From a virus, in IMG/VR virus record IMGVR_UViG_3300032268_001411, positions 1 through 64,000 of that record: a stretch of 64,000 bases of DNA; one strand, given 5' to 3'. Positions 19,466 to 27,100 of this stretch are shown one piece after another. A program made the translations under genes and the position numbers. The notes beneath the pieces are model-generated. The model saw nothing but the letters and a program-made list of their open reading frames with translations. It did not search any database and had not been told where the DNA came from. Each line of letters opens with the position of its first letter. Within the stretch, counting starts at the first letter, position 1.

Positions 19466-19747
19466 TTAAGCTAATTCCATAGTCACTGTCAATCCAGCAC
19501 TTTTAAGTAAATTATACATTTTTTTGATTGTTTCTTGATCACCTCTTTTCACATCACATTTTCCAGTATAATGCACTAGAATAGCACATTGATTTGCTTG
19601 TTCTACTTCGTGTTTGCAATATTTAACAAGACATTCAATGACAAACTCAAAGGTATTAAAGTCATCGTTGTGAAGCATTAAAATGTAGGGTTTAGATAAA
19701 ATTTCGTCTAATTTTTCTTCTGTTTTTGATCTTGTAATTGTACTCAT
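19466..19747 (-). CDS. clpS: ClpS-like adaptor of the ClpAP protease
   Basis: 93 residues, the size of bacterial ClpS without its long N-terminal tail. It has the family signature: PYILMLHNDDFNTFEFVIEC (the NDD residues and following hydrophobics form the N-degron pocket), then CAILVHYTGKCDV with the conserved His, and a C-terminal helix-strand (LLKSAGLTVTMEL). ClpS binds N-terminal Phe/Leu/Trp/Tyr and hands substrates to ClpA; in E. coli it also inhibits ClpA degradation of ssrA-tagged proteins. A phage copy could redirect host proteolysis. It lies immediately downstream of, and convergent with, terL. Its own AT-rich promoter-like sequence is upstream. Confidence 0.88.
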   Translation of the reverse strand: MSTITRSKTEEKLDEILSKPYILMLHNDDFNTFEFVIECLVKYCKHEVEQANQCAILVHYTGKCDVKRGDQETIKKMYNLLKSAGLTVTMELA

Positions 19748-19848
19748 AGTTTTATTTTTATTTATTATGTATATATTTTTTTAAAGAAGTTTAAAATTTG
19801 AATATATAGAAACAAAATTACACATTAATTTTTAAAAAACAAATTTTT

Positions 19849-20268
19849 ATGAAAATAGATTTAAAATTAATAATTATTATACTTCTTTCTCTACTTTCAG
19901 TTTTCTTTTTTTTCTTATACATCAATTCTAATGATGATATTTTAGCAGCAGAAAATAGAAGATTAATGAAAGAAGTAAAATTGATCGAAAAACAGAGAGA
20001 TTCTTTGGCAAAAGAACGCAATTATCTAAGAGTTGAATTTGACAAAATTGAAAACCAAATCAAAGAAAGAGATAATAAAATTTCTGCTTTAGGTCAGAGG
20101 CTAATAGATTCGAAAAAAGAATTGGATTCAGTTAAAAACCAATTGAAAGATTTTTTAGATCAAATGGATAAAATAAATAAGGAAATAGAAAGAATTAAAA
20201 AATTTCCACCAAAAAGAGAGGGAGAAGACTTGATTAATTCTTTAACAAAAAAAATGGAAGAAAAATGA
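19849..20268 (+). CDS. Inner-membrane coiled-coil protein, i-spanin-like
   Basis: 139 residues. An N-terminal membrane segment (LIIIILLSLLSVFFFFLYI, about residues 6-25) with a short cytoplasmic start is followed by a long coiled coil (NRRLMKEVKLIEKQRDSL and onward) to residue 120. This is the layout of Rz-type inner-membrane spanins, which span the periplasm to help disrupt the outer membrane at lysis. The stop overlaps the start of the next gene (ATGA), like Rz/Rz1 pairs. No holin or endolysin is seen nearby, so the lysis role is inferred from topology only. Confidence 0.55.
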   Translation: MKIDLKLIIIILLSLLSVFFFFLYINSNDDILAAENRRLMKEVKLIEKQRDSLAKERNYLRVEFDKIENQIKERDNKISALGQRLIDSKKELDSVKNQLKDFLDQMDKINKEIERIKKFPPKREGEDLINSLTKKMEEK

Positions 20269-20807
20269 AATATTTATTAGCTATACTTTTCTCTATCTCT
20301 ATTGGAGGGACATTATTTTCACAAAGAAGTTTAGAAATTGACACTATACCGGAAAAAATAGAACAATACCCGGCATGGTTCATACACAAAGGTGATACGG
20401 TTGGCTTAATTTTCACTGTAGAACAGGTTCAAAAGATAGATTCGGATATGGAACTACTTTCTTGGCTTGAAAAAAAAGGATTTACCTGCGACTCCACAAT
20501 ATCTGTTTATATCAAGGTTATTGATGAGTATAAAAAACAGGTAACAATTTTTGAGACAACTATTTCTGAGCTAAAAAATCAAATATCAGACAAGAATAGT
20601 CAAATCAACAATCTGAAAAAGACGGTTCAAAATTGGGAGAACGATTTTAAATTAGCCGAGGAAGAGATTTTAAAACTCAAAAGTGTAATCACGAATTCTA
20701 ATATAAGAATACTGAATCTAAAAACACAAAGAAATTTATCTATTGGTGGTGGAGTTTTAGTTGCTACTGCAGCTACATTAATTACATATTTTATATTAAT
20801 TAAGTAA
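20265..20807 (+). CDS. Exported coiled-coil protein with C-terminal membrane anchor, spanin-like
   Basis: 180 residues. It has an N-terminal signal-like segment (YLLAILFSISIGGTLFSQ) without a lipobox Cys, a small domain, a coiled coil (about residues 85-150), and a C-terminal hydrophobic segment (IGGGVLVATAATLITYFILI). A signal plus C-terminal anchor with a coiled coil between is the topology of unimolecular spanins, though those carry a lipoprotein signal. The gene overlaps the upstream membrane coiled-coil gene by four bases, so the products probably act together in the envelope. A structural or superinfection role is also possible. Confidence 0.5.
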   Translation: MKYLLAILFSISIGGTLFSQRSLEIDTIPEKIEQYPAWFIHKGDTVGLIFTVEQVQKIDSDMELLSWLEKKGFTCDSTISVYIKVIDEYKKQVTIFETTISELKNQISDKNSQINNLKKTVQNWENDFKLAEEEILKLKSVITNSNIRILNLKTQRNLSIGGGVLVATAATLITYFILIK

Positions 20808-20824
20808 TTTTGAGTTTTAGAATA

Positions 20825-20834
20825 TAATATATAG
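20825..20834 (+). promoter_or_regulatory. TAATATATAG promoter-like element
   Basis: The element lies about 25 bases upstream of ATG 20860 and matches the recurrent motif. Confidence 0.4.
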
Positions 20835-20859
20835 TATATAAAAATAAAAATTTTAGAAA

Positions 20860-21525
20860 ATGAAACACATTAGAAATTTCGAAGGTTATAAAAACAAAAG
20901 AAGAAGAGACGATATTATTAAAGAATCTGTTCTACAAGTTAATGATATTTACAAAGTTAGAACTATGATTGATATTCCTCAATCACTTATTAACTCTTAT
21001 GTTAAAAAAGTAAAAGAAACATCTGGAAAAAATTTACGTCAATATTTTGGTGATGTGGATATCGCTGAAGAAATTGTAAAATTCATTGCTATGACTCAGC
21101 TTGATTCAGAAAAGATACCCGCTAACGCACTATTAGGCGGACAATCTCAGGCACAATCACAATCTCAAGTACAAGTACAAACATCACAAACTCAGGGTCA
21201 AGCACAAACACAGACACAGGAAGAGGATGATTTCGAAGATGTACAATCTCAAGGACAAGGTCAAGGACAGGGTCAAGGACAAGGTCAAGGACAGGGTCAA
21301 GGACAAGGTCAAGGACAAGGTCAAGGACAGGGTCAAGGACAAGGTCAAGGACAAGGTCAAGGACAGGGTCAAGGACAGGGTCAAGGACAGGGTCAAGGAC
21401 AGGGTCAAGGACAGGGTCAAGGACAGGGTCAAGGACAGGGTCAAGGACAAGGTCAAGGACAGGGTCAAGGACAAGGTCAAGGACAAGCACAATCACAGGA
21501 ACTTCCAGAGGAAGAAGAAGATTAG
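20860..21525 (+). CDS. Gly-Gln repeat protein with capsid-targeting-like leader
   Basis: 221 residues. The start MKHIRNFEGYKN and a later IIKES fit the leader pattern. Residues 30-85 form a helical domain (VRTMIDIPQSLINSYVKKV, VDIAEEIVKFIAMTQL). Residues 90-125 are Gln-rich with Ser/Ala/Thr, and from about 130 the chain is an almost pure GQ dipeptide run of about 39 repeats, ending in an acidic tail. The run is encoded by a 12-base unit with synonymous variation only, which suggests selection on the protein. Such a polar, flexible chain may be a prohead core component or a packaged phase-separating protein. Function is unknown; it is followed by a strong terminator. Confidence 0.6.
   Translation: MKHIRNFEGYKNKRRRDDIIKESVLQVNDIYKVRTMIDIPQSLINSYVKKVKETSGKNLRQYFGDVDIAEEIVKFIAMTQLDSEKIPANALLGGQSQAQSQSQVQVQTSQTQGQAQTQTQEEDDFEDVQSQGQGQGQGQGQGQGQGQGQGQGQGQGQGQGQGQGQGQGQGQGQGQGQGQGQGQGQGQGQGQGQGQGQGQGQGQGQGQGQAQSQELPEEEED
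21253..21486 (+). repeat. 12-base tandem repeat encoding Gly-Gln-Gly-Gln
   Basis: About 19.5 copies of GGACAAGGTCAA or GGACAGGGTCAA. Variation is at third codon positions (CAA/CAG). Both strands and several other frames stay open through the array, which produces long shadow ORFs. Confidence 0.95.
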
Positions 21526-21545
21526 TAAAAAAAATTATAACATAT

Positions 21546-21578
21546 AAAAAAACACCGAATTTTCTCGGTGTTTTTTTA
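21546..21578 (+). terminator. Rho-independent terminator
   Basis: Stem AACACCGA / TCGGTGTT with T-run, after the GQ-repeat gene. Confidence 0.85.
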
Positions 21579-21594
21579 TTTTCAATATATTAAA

Positions 21595-21605
21595 TTAATA
21601 TATAG
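21595..21605 (+). promoter_or_regulatory. TTAATATATAG promoter-like element, 4 bases before ATG
   Basis: The element ends 4 bases before ATG 21610, again implying a very short or absent 5' leader if it is a promoter. Confidence 0.4.
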
Positions 21606-21609
21606 ACAT

Positions 21610-22227
21610 ATGAAATACCTAAGTCAATATAAAGATTTTGATAACGAGTCTATATTACTAATAATAGATGTTCAAAAAAGTTTTAGTGAATTCTTCACAG
21701 ATAATTACGTAAAGCAATTAAAAGAATATTGTAGGGATTTTGACAAAGTTTATCAGGTTTATGATAACCATGTAGAGGGTAAAAATCCAGATAAAGATTA
21801 TCTTTATAAAAAAAATCCCCCTTCTCCAGTAAATGGTGATATATATAAGTTCCCAAAACAAGTCGATATTATTGAAAAAAGATATCGATATGATGTCGAG
21901 ATAGATTTTTTCAAAAAAGAATTAAGTTCCTCTATGTATAAGGAGATTAAATCTCGTGAAGAAAAAAACGATATAAAAGTTGGTGAATTTTTTGAAACCA
22001 AGAATGGTACGATATTGGTTTTTATAAACAATAATCATAATTGGTTTGAATGTCCAGTTAAACTTTTTAACTTACTTCAAGAATGGAAAGGAAAACAAGT
22101 TGTTATTGTTGGTGGTGCTGATAGAGAATGCCTTACAGATGTTGAGGTTACAGCAAAATCTTTAGGAGTAAAAGTTAGAAGAAACGATAACTACATCTAT
22201 TCTGCTCAACATTGTCCTATTAAGTAA
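21610..22227 (+). CDS. Isochorismatase-like cysteine hydrolase with capsid-targeting-like leader
   Basis: 205 residues from ATG 21610. The first 14 residues (MKYLSQYKDFDNES) are the leader seen on many proteins here. The enzyme fold starts immediately after: LLIIDVQKSF (catalytic Asp), and VVIVGGADRECLTDVEVTA near residue 175, where Cys in REC matches the nucleophile of nicotinamidase/isochorismatase enzymes and the TA motif follows. A central insertion (residues 60-130) is unlike short family members. Substrate is unknown; nicotinamide or another small amide is possible, which would suit NAD manipulation. A hydrolase carrying a head-targeting leader suggests delivery with the virion. It converges with gp25 with an 8-base overlap. 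Confidence 0.65.
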   Translation: MKYLSQYKDFDNESILLIIDVQKSFSEFFTDNYVKQLKEYCRDFDKVYQVYDNHVEGKNPDKDYLYKKNPPSPVNGDIYKFPKQVDIIEKRYRYDVEIDFFKKELSSSMYKEIKSREEKNDIKVGEFFETKNGTILVFINNNHNWFECPVKLFNLLQEWKGKQVVIVGGADRECLTDVEVTAKSLGVKVRRNDNYIYSAQHCPIK

Positions 22228-22606
22228 GTCTACCAAACTGAGAATAAACATCTACATCAGCAAATTTTAGATTGACAAACATAATATCTTGAAATCGCTC
22301 AGGATCCTGCACAAAAACAACATTTAAATTATAATTTATTTGAAAAAGTTCTGGGATGTATTGTTGAATTTGTTCGTTTATTTTTTCTTTAACAAATTCA
22401 GCAGATACTTTTGTTTGATATAGTAAATCTAAGAGGTTGGCGCCAAAGTTTGGATCACCAAGAACTTCGCCTTGGTTTGTAAAAAGCATTACCTCGTATT
22501 TTTGTATTATTACATTGATTAACTCACTCTCATTTATTTCACCAATTGTATACCTTGGATGTCCTCTATATAGTATATAAAAATCTGTAAAATCGAAAGC
22601 TGCCAT
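22220..22606 (-). CDS. 25: Baseplate wedge subunit gp25-like
   Basis: 128 residues, close to T4 gp25 (132). The family signature is clear: YEVMLFTNQGEVLGDPNFGANLLDLL, summarised by the motif LFTNQGEVLGDPNFG, followed by a helix and C-terminal strands (INYNLNVVFVQDPERF). The protein nucleates sheath assembly at the baseplate and is related to part of the sheath fold and to T6SS TssE. An upstream minus-strand element TTAATATATAG lies at 22630-22640. It is convergent with the isochorismatase-like gene. Confidence 0.88.
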   Translation of the reverse strand: MAAFDFTDFYILYRGHPRYTIGEINESELINVIIQKYEVMLFTNQGEVLGDPNFGANLLDLLYQTKVSAEFVKEKINEQIQQYIPELFQINYNLNVVFVQDPERFQDIMFVNLKFADVDVYSQFGRLT

Positions 22607-22629
22607 TTTAGGAAAATAAATAATTTAGT

Positions 22630-22640
22630 CTATATATTAA
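22630..22640 (-). promoter_or_regulatory. TTAATATATAG promoter-like element before gp25
   Basis: The exact recurrent element on the minus strand, about 24 bases before the gp25 ATG. Confidence 0.4.
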
Positions 22641-22652
22641 ATTACTATCCTA

Positions 22653-23630
22653 TTAGATAAATAATTCTCTAATTTTTCCGATAAGTGAAATCGATAGCAC
22701 AGTTGGGTCTAAACAAGTAGATAACATATTACCATAATTTGTTACTATATGTGTAACTTCGAATAATCTTTCGATTTTTACTTTTCTATTTTCTATACAA
22801 TCTTCTACTAGTGGTTTACCCAAAAGAAAAAATATTTCATCGATTTTTTCAGCACCTAAATTATTTACAAAATGGTAAATATCCTCAAAAGTCTTAGAAT
22901 TTGTGAAAATCAAATCATATAGATCATTTTTCGTTTTTAAATTTATCGTATTGCTAGTCTCTAATAATTTACCAGTTAATCTGAAGTTATCTAATTCAAC
23001 TAGAATCGATCTAAAATCTGGAAATTTCTTATTAACTATCTTTACTACTTCTTCTTTATTAATTTCAATTGACTCTTTCGGTGCAATTTCCTTTATAATT
23101 TTTTTAGCTATTTCAGTTTTTAAATATTTTTCCTCTTCTAAGTTTTGACAATCGAAATTGACTTCAACTAATCTTGAGCGAATTCCTTGAGAAACCTTGT
23201 TTATATGATTTGTAGTGAAAATAAATCTGACATTTTTTGACGAATATTCTTCAATGTAGGCTTTGAGAGCATCTTGATATTGAATGGAAGTTCTTTCGAA
23301 CTCATCTAAGAAGACATATTTTATACTGTCTACATTAATTTGTTCTGTCAAATCAAACCCCATATAAACCTTGGAACAAAAATCATCAATTTTTGAACGC
23401 AAAGTATCTATTGAGGTGTAAAAAGAAGAGTTTATTTCGATATGTGGACAATTTTTTAAATATTTACCAATCAAAATTCTAGCCAGTGTAGTTTTTCCCG
23501 TACCAAAATGTCCATAAAGAATAACGTTTTGATTCAAACCTGATTTGAACACATCTTTTATTCTGGGTAATAAAATTATGTCATCTAAATTCTTTGGGCG
23601 CCATCTCTCTGATAGTAAAAGTTGTTTCAT
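22653..23630 (-). CDS. 44: Sliding-clamp loader subunit, T4 gp44 / RFC-like
   Basis: 325 residues. AAA+ ATPase with a clamp-loader N-terminus (LLLSERWRPKNLDDII), Walker A GHFGTGKTT (near residue 40), Walker B YVFLDEFE, sensor 1 IFTTNH and the arginine-finger motif SRLVEV. It loads the sliding clamp at primer-template junctions during phage DNA replication. The C-terminal third is helical as in the collar domain. A partner like gp62 and the clamp gp45 are not seen in the window. It lies in a structural-gene neighbourhood, next to gp25. Confidence 0.9.
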   Translation of the reverse strand: MKQLLLSERWRPKNLDDIILLPRIKDVFKSGLNQNVILYGHFGTGKTTLARILIGKYLKNCPHIEINSSFYTSIDTLRSKIDDFCSKVYMGFDLTEQINVDSIKYVFLDEFERTSIQYQDALKAYIEEYSSKNVRFIFTTNHINKVSQGIRSRLVEVNFDCQNLEEEKYLKTEIAKKIIKEIAPKESIEINKEEVVKIVNKKFPDFRSILVELDNFRLTGKLLETSNTINLKTKNDLYDLIFTNSKTFEDIYHFVNNLGAEKIDEIFFLLGKPLVEDCIENRKVKIERLFEVTHIVTNYGNMLSTCLDPTVLSISLIGKIRELFI

Positions 23631-23679
23631 GATAATTTTTTAGTTTATAATTAAATTATTGAAGGAAGTTCTTGAATAA

Positions 23680-23689
23680 TTATATATAC
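23680..23689 (+). promoter_or_regulatory. TTATATATAC promoter-like element
   Basis: Recurrent element about 38 bases before ATG 23728 of the gp15-like gene. Confidence 0.4.
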
Positions 23690-23727
23690 AAAAAGATTAA
23701 AAAATCTAAATTATTTTAAAAAAATTT

Positions 23728-24657
23728 ATGATAGGAGAAAAATTTAATTACCAAGATACCTTTTTTAGAGATTTAACTCTCTGCGTTTTAGACACTTTAG
23801 AGGGCGAAATTAGATGGGTGAATAGATTTTCTTCAGGTGATAGAGAAGTTAATGTTCCTTTTTATTATTCACTAACCGGTGACGAAAGATTTTTAATGGA
23901 CTCTTTCAATGACGACATAGTGAATAGCAACAGATTTGTTGATGTTAACACAGATCAGATACCAAGAGCTCACTTAACTATGACCGGATTCGACATTCGT
24001 TCCGATGAATTTTCTAATCCAAATGTTTGGTTAAGAATGGTTGTAGAAAATAACGACGAAATTAGAAGAGTTTTAGCCAAGATTAGAGCAGTTCCAGTAA
24101 CAGTAAAATATGATATGTCAATATTACTCTCTTCTGAGATTGATATCTTCAAATGTAATCAAGCTATAATGGATACACTTTGGTTATATAGGTTTATGTA
24201 TTTCGAATATAATTTCATGAATATTGATGCTGTTATGTTGATACCTGATGGGTCACAAGTAGAAATACAAAGAGAAAAAAGTCTAACATCTGATAACACT
24301 TTGAAGATAACTCTAAGCTTTGAAGTTCAAACTTACTATCCTGCTTTTAGAAAACCAAATTTGAGAGATTTACAATCTGGTCAATTTTTTGGTAACTACC
24401 CTTGGTCAAATGTAAATTCTTCTTTATCAAATAGATATAATGATAATGGAACACCAGGAACTAATGGTCCCAGTTCAACAGTGACAGGTCCGAATGGACA
24501 GCCACTAAGTAGTACATCAAATAATGATGGTAGAACAGACCTTATATTTTCACCTAAACGAACAAGATGGTATTTAAATTTACTTGAAGTTACCGGGAGA
24601 GGTACTGCAAGAGAAACTAACGAAAATAATGATAATGATATAAATTCACAAAATTGA
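23728..24657 (+). CDS. 15: Tail sheath stabilizer / tail terminator, T4 gp15-like
   Basis: 309 residues. The pattern parallels T4 gp15: an N-terminal region followed by SGDREVNVPFYYS, then IPRAHLTMTGFDI, VKYDMSILLSSEIDIFKCNQ and LKITLSFEVQTYYP, with equivalent landmarks in the same order in gp15 (272 residues). In T4, gp15 caps the tail after sheath polymerisation and joins it to the head neck. The C-terminal 90 residues are extra: a Gly/Asn/Ser-rich linker (GTPGTNGPSSTVTGPNGQ) and a short ordered end. The match is from memory of the T4 sequence, not from a computed alignment. Confidence 0.7.
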   Translation: MIGEKFNYQDTFFRDLTLCVLDTLEGEIRWVNRFSSGDREVNVPFYYSLTGDERFLMDSFNDDIVNSNRFVDVNTDQIPRAHLTMTGFDIRSDEFSNPNVWLRMVVENNDEIRRVLAKIRAVPVTVKYDMSILLSSEIDIFKCNQAIMDTLWLYRFMYFEYNFMNIDAVMLIPDGSQVEIQREKSLTSDNTLKITLSFEVQTYYPAFRKPNLRDLQSGQFFGNYPWSNVNSSLSNRYNDNGTPGTNGPSSTVTGPNGQPLSSTSNNDGRTDLIFSPKRTRWYLNLLEVTGRGTARETNENNDNDINSQN

Positions 24658-24659
24658 AT

Positions 24660-24670
24660 TTAATATATAG
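24660..24670 (+). promoter_or_regulatory. TTAATATATAG promoter-like element
   Basis: Recurrent element just after the gp15-like stop, upstream of the gene starting near 24733; a second AT stretch (TATAATATATAC) lies at about 24712-24722. Confidence 0.35.
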
Positions 24671-24732
24671 TAATAATAAATACAAAAAGTGAAAAAAATG
24701 ACTTTTTGTATATAATATATACATTAAAAATA

Positions 24733-26028
24733 ATGATAGTTAATATGAAGAATCTCAAATTAGAGTTATTCAACTTTAGAAAAGGTTTATCGGTAGATCA
24801 AGAAGATATATCTGTTATTTTAGAAAGTCACTTACATGCTTGTAAAGATTACTCTGAAAAAACAATTATCGATTCACTTAATGAAAAGTTGAAAATTTAT
24901 ACTTTTGATAGAAGTATCAAGAAATTTTTAGAAAGTTTGAATAATGATGTATCAGAATATCAACTTATATATGAGCTAAAACATCTTTATAATGTTTTAA
25001 ATTCTAAAAATCAAGGTGAGGTTCTCAGACAACCAATCAATGTACTTTTACAAACAATAAATCTTGAATCAGATCAAGATAAAATGTCTAAAATCTTGAA
25101 TGAACTTGCGGTTTATGATTGGGTACCTGAAATCAAACTTTTTGTTTATAACTTAACAAAGTCACCACAACAAAAACAGAATCTACTCTCTGGTGGTAAA
25201 GCAGAAGCAGTTTACACAATTGTTGAAAGAGTAGAAAATGGTTATCTTTGTCATATCAAAGATTCTTGGTTCCTTTTAGCTGACAATACAATCGAAAAAA
25301 CTTTATTAGAAGCACACGTACCAGATGATCAAAAACTCAGAACACTAAGAACTTTAGAAACTGCTATGAAGTTTGCTTCTATTAACGAAGATAGAGTTAA
25401 TTTCAGAATTTCAGAAAATTTAACTATCGGACTTTCAGTAAATAAAAAAGGAGTTCTCTTCATCAATGATGACGAGATGAACAAAGAAACTACATTAGAA
25501 AGCCTTTTCGCTTCCCCAATTATTCCTATCGTTAACAAGAATTTTTATCCTGTTCTACTTGAAACATCAAACAATTTAAATAAAATCGTAGAACTAGACG
25601 TAGTAAAAAGAGTATCAAATTTAATCAATCCTTTCTTAGAAGCATTTGCATTTAATTATAAGAATAATTGTTATATGTATAGATGTGATTCAAGATATGG
25701 AAACAGCTTCTATAAATATGAGTCGGCGATACAATTGGTGAATGAAGCTAAAAATGAATTGAATTATGACCTTACTTATTTTTATGAAAATAAATTATCA
25801 AAAGAAGTAGTAACTAAAAGAAAATTAGAAGACAAAGAAAGAGAAATAACTATTAAATTAGAAGATGTAAATTTCAACATCGAAAAAGTAGAATCGTCAA
25901 TTAAATATATCGGTGAATCAAAAGCTTTATCAGTTGCTTTAGATAATCTTAAAAAGAGAAAGAAACATTTAGACAGTGAGATTATGGCAATCAAAGAATT
26001 ACAATATAAAGAAAGAACAAGACATTAA
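24733..26028 (+). CDS. Hypothetical virion-associated protein with C-terminal coiled coil
   Basis: 431 residues from ATG 24733; MKNLKLELFNF from 24745 is an alternative start. It is not recognised. The N-terminal 150 residues are helical, a beta-rich middle domain follows (YTIVERVENGYLCHIKDSWF, NLTIGLSVNKKGVLFIND), and the C-terminal 90 residues form a coiled coil (KLEDKEREITIKLEDVNFN). There is no catalytic motif, signal or membrane segment. It sits directly downstream of the gp15-like gene and before a terminator, so a neck or head role is possible, unproven. Confidence 0.5.
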   Translation: MIVNMKNLKLELFNFRKGLSVDQEDISVILESHLHACKDYSEKTIIDSLNEKLKIYTFDRSIKKFLESLNNDVSEYQLIYELKHLYNVLNSKNQGEVLRQPINVLLQTINLESDQDKMSKILNELAVYDWVPEIKLFVYNLTKSPQQKQNLLSGGKAEAVYTIVERVENGYLCHIKDSWFLLADNTIEKTLLEAHVPDDQKLRTLRTLETAMKFASINEDRVNFRISENLTIGLSVNKKGVLFINDDEMNKETTLESLFASPIIPIVNKNFYPVLLETSNNLNKIVELDVVKRVSNLINPFLEAFAFNYKNNCYMYRCDSRYGNSFYKYESAIQLVNEAKNELNYDLTYFYENKLSKEVVTKRKLEDKEREITIKLEDVNFNIEKVESSIKYIGESKALSVALDNLKKRKKHLDSEIMAIKELQYKERTRH

Positions 26029-26031
26029 AAT

Positions 26032-26064
26032 AAAAGTCCTCAACTTAAGTTGAGGACTTTTTTA
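26032..26064. terminator. Bidirectional rho-independent terminator
   Basis: Stem AAAAGTCCTCAAC / GTTGAGGACTTTT with loop TTAA, between convergent genes at 26028 (+) and 26062 (-). Confidence 0.9.
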
Positions 26065-26701
26065 TAAATCCAATTTTTCTAAATTTCTTTCCCTAATTAG
26101 AAGTTTAAACTCAGAAATTAAATTATTTTTACTTGATGCTGCACCTATAGTTCTGAAATTCTCACCATCAAAAGTAACAAAGTATTTGATAGCTCTGAAG
26201 AAACCGAATTTAATAATATTTCTCTCGAATGGAATAACACAATCATCTATATTAATTTCTTCAATTGAAATAATTCTATCAGTATCTATATGAACTACTT
26301 TGTCTTTATATTGTAATAATAATCTATCATATAGAATTGAACAATATTCATAAATCAGAGCTACTACTGAATGATGTGATTTATTTGATGCAAATCTTCC
26401 ATATAATGAATTTATCTGAGTTCTTCTAATATCATACTCAGACTTATTAGTTTCTTTCAATCGCTCTCTATCCTCAAGAAAATATTTAATTATACTATAT
26501 TCATCTTCTACATCGATTAGACCTTCTTCATGTAATAAACAAATAATTCTTGGATATAATAAAGAAAAATCTAATTGATGTAAATTTTCTAATAATTTGT
26601 CTTGATGCTCAGAATTTATCCATTTATATCCACCAATGTAATAATGACCTTCTTTCAGAAAGTTCTGATAATCTTTCTCTTATTTCATTAGTTATTCTCA
26701 T
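26062..26701 (-). pseudogene. Family B DNA polymerase palm fragment, frameshifted at its start
   Basis: Reading leftward, the frame open from 26679 encodes motif A (LDFSLLYPRIICLLH), motif B (RRTQINSLYGRF) and motif C (HIDTDRI) of family B polymerases, then a short end (GFFRAIKYFVTFDG). The catalytic Asp residues are kept, but DTDS is DTDR. There is no exonuclease domain and the whole fragment is only about 205-212 residues. No ATG opens this frame. ATG 26701 (MRITNEIRERLSEL), overlapping the end of the HAD gene, joins it only after a +1 shift; removing one T from the TTT in GAACTTTCTG would do this. It may be one piece of a split polymerase, a decayed copy, or a gene broken by an assembly error. 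Confidence 0.6.
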
Positions 26702-27059
26702 TGAAAACCTCAATTTTAGTATTTACTTCAATTAATTCCGACCAAGTTCCTTTATAAGTTGTTGCTTTTACTGGTCTATTATCTATCCAATGATAGACTT
26801 GTCCGTCTTTACATCTTGGTTTATCCATAACTAAGCCATGATATTTGAACCCCTTTTCTGATAGCCATTTCTCAGTAACTTCTCTATCTTTTGATTCACG
26901 AGCGGTAAAAAAAGTAATAACATTACCCTCATCATACCACTTATTCAATATAAGTCTACTTTCTTCAAAGTGATTTGCTGTTGCATATAAATGACTATCT
27001 TCATTTCTTATATCGTCACAAATCGTACCATCACAATCAATCAAAAATATTTTATTCAT
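26688..27059 (-). CDS. HAD-superfamily phosphatase, polynucleotide-kinase-phosphatase type
   Basis: 123 residues. HAD motif I is FLIDCDGTICDD at the N-terminus, motif II is ITFFTARESKDRE, and a late acidic motif is HWIDNRP. Length and pattern resemble the stand-alone phosphatases related to the phosphatase domain of T4 Pnkp, which remove 3'-phosphates during nucleic-acid repair; other small HAD substrates are possible. It overlaps the start of the polymerase fragment (26701) by 14 bases. A homing endonuclease gene follows upstream. Confidence 0.75.
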   Translation of the reverse strand: MNKIFLIDCDGTICDDIRNEDSHLYATANHFEESRLILNKWYDEGNVITFFTARESKDREVTEKWLSEKGFKYHGLVMDKPRCKDGQVYHWIDNRPVKATTYKGTWSELIEVNTKIEVFNENN

Positions 27060-27100
27060 TAATTTATTTTTTCAATTATATAATTTAGATTGAATCAGGT

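Noticed and set aside
21122-21547. Long ORFs in other frames across the Gly-Gln repeat (LDPVLDPV-, LSLTLSLT- and KDRVKDKV-type products)
   Set aside because: They are by-products of a 12-base repeat that lacks stops in most frames; only the GQ frame has a non-repetitive N-terminal domain, a promoter-like element and a fitting terminator.
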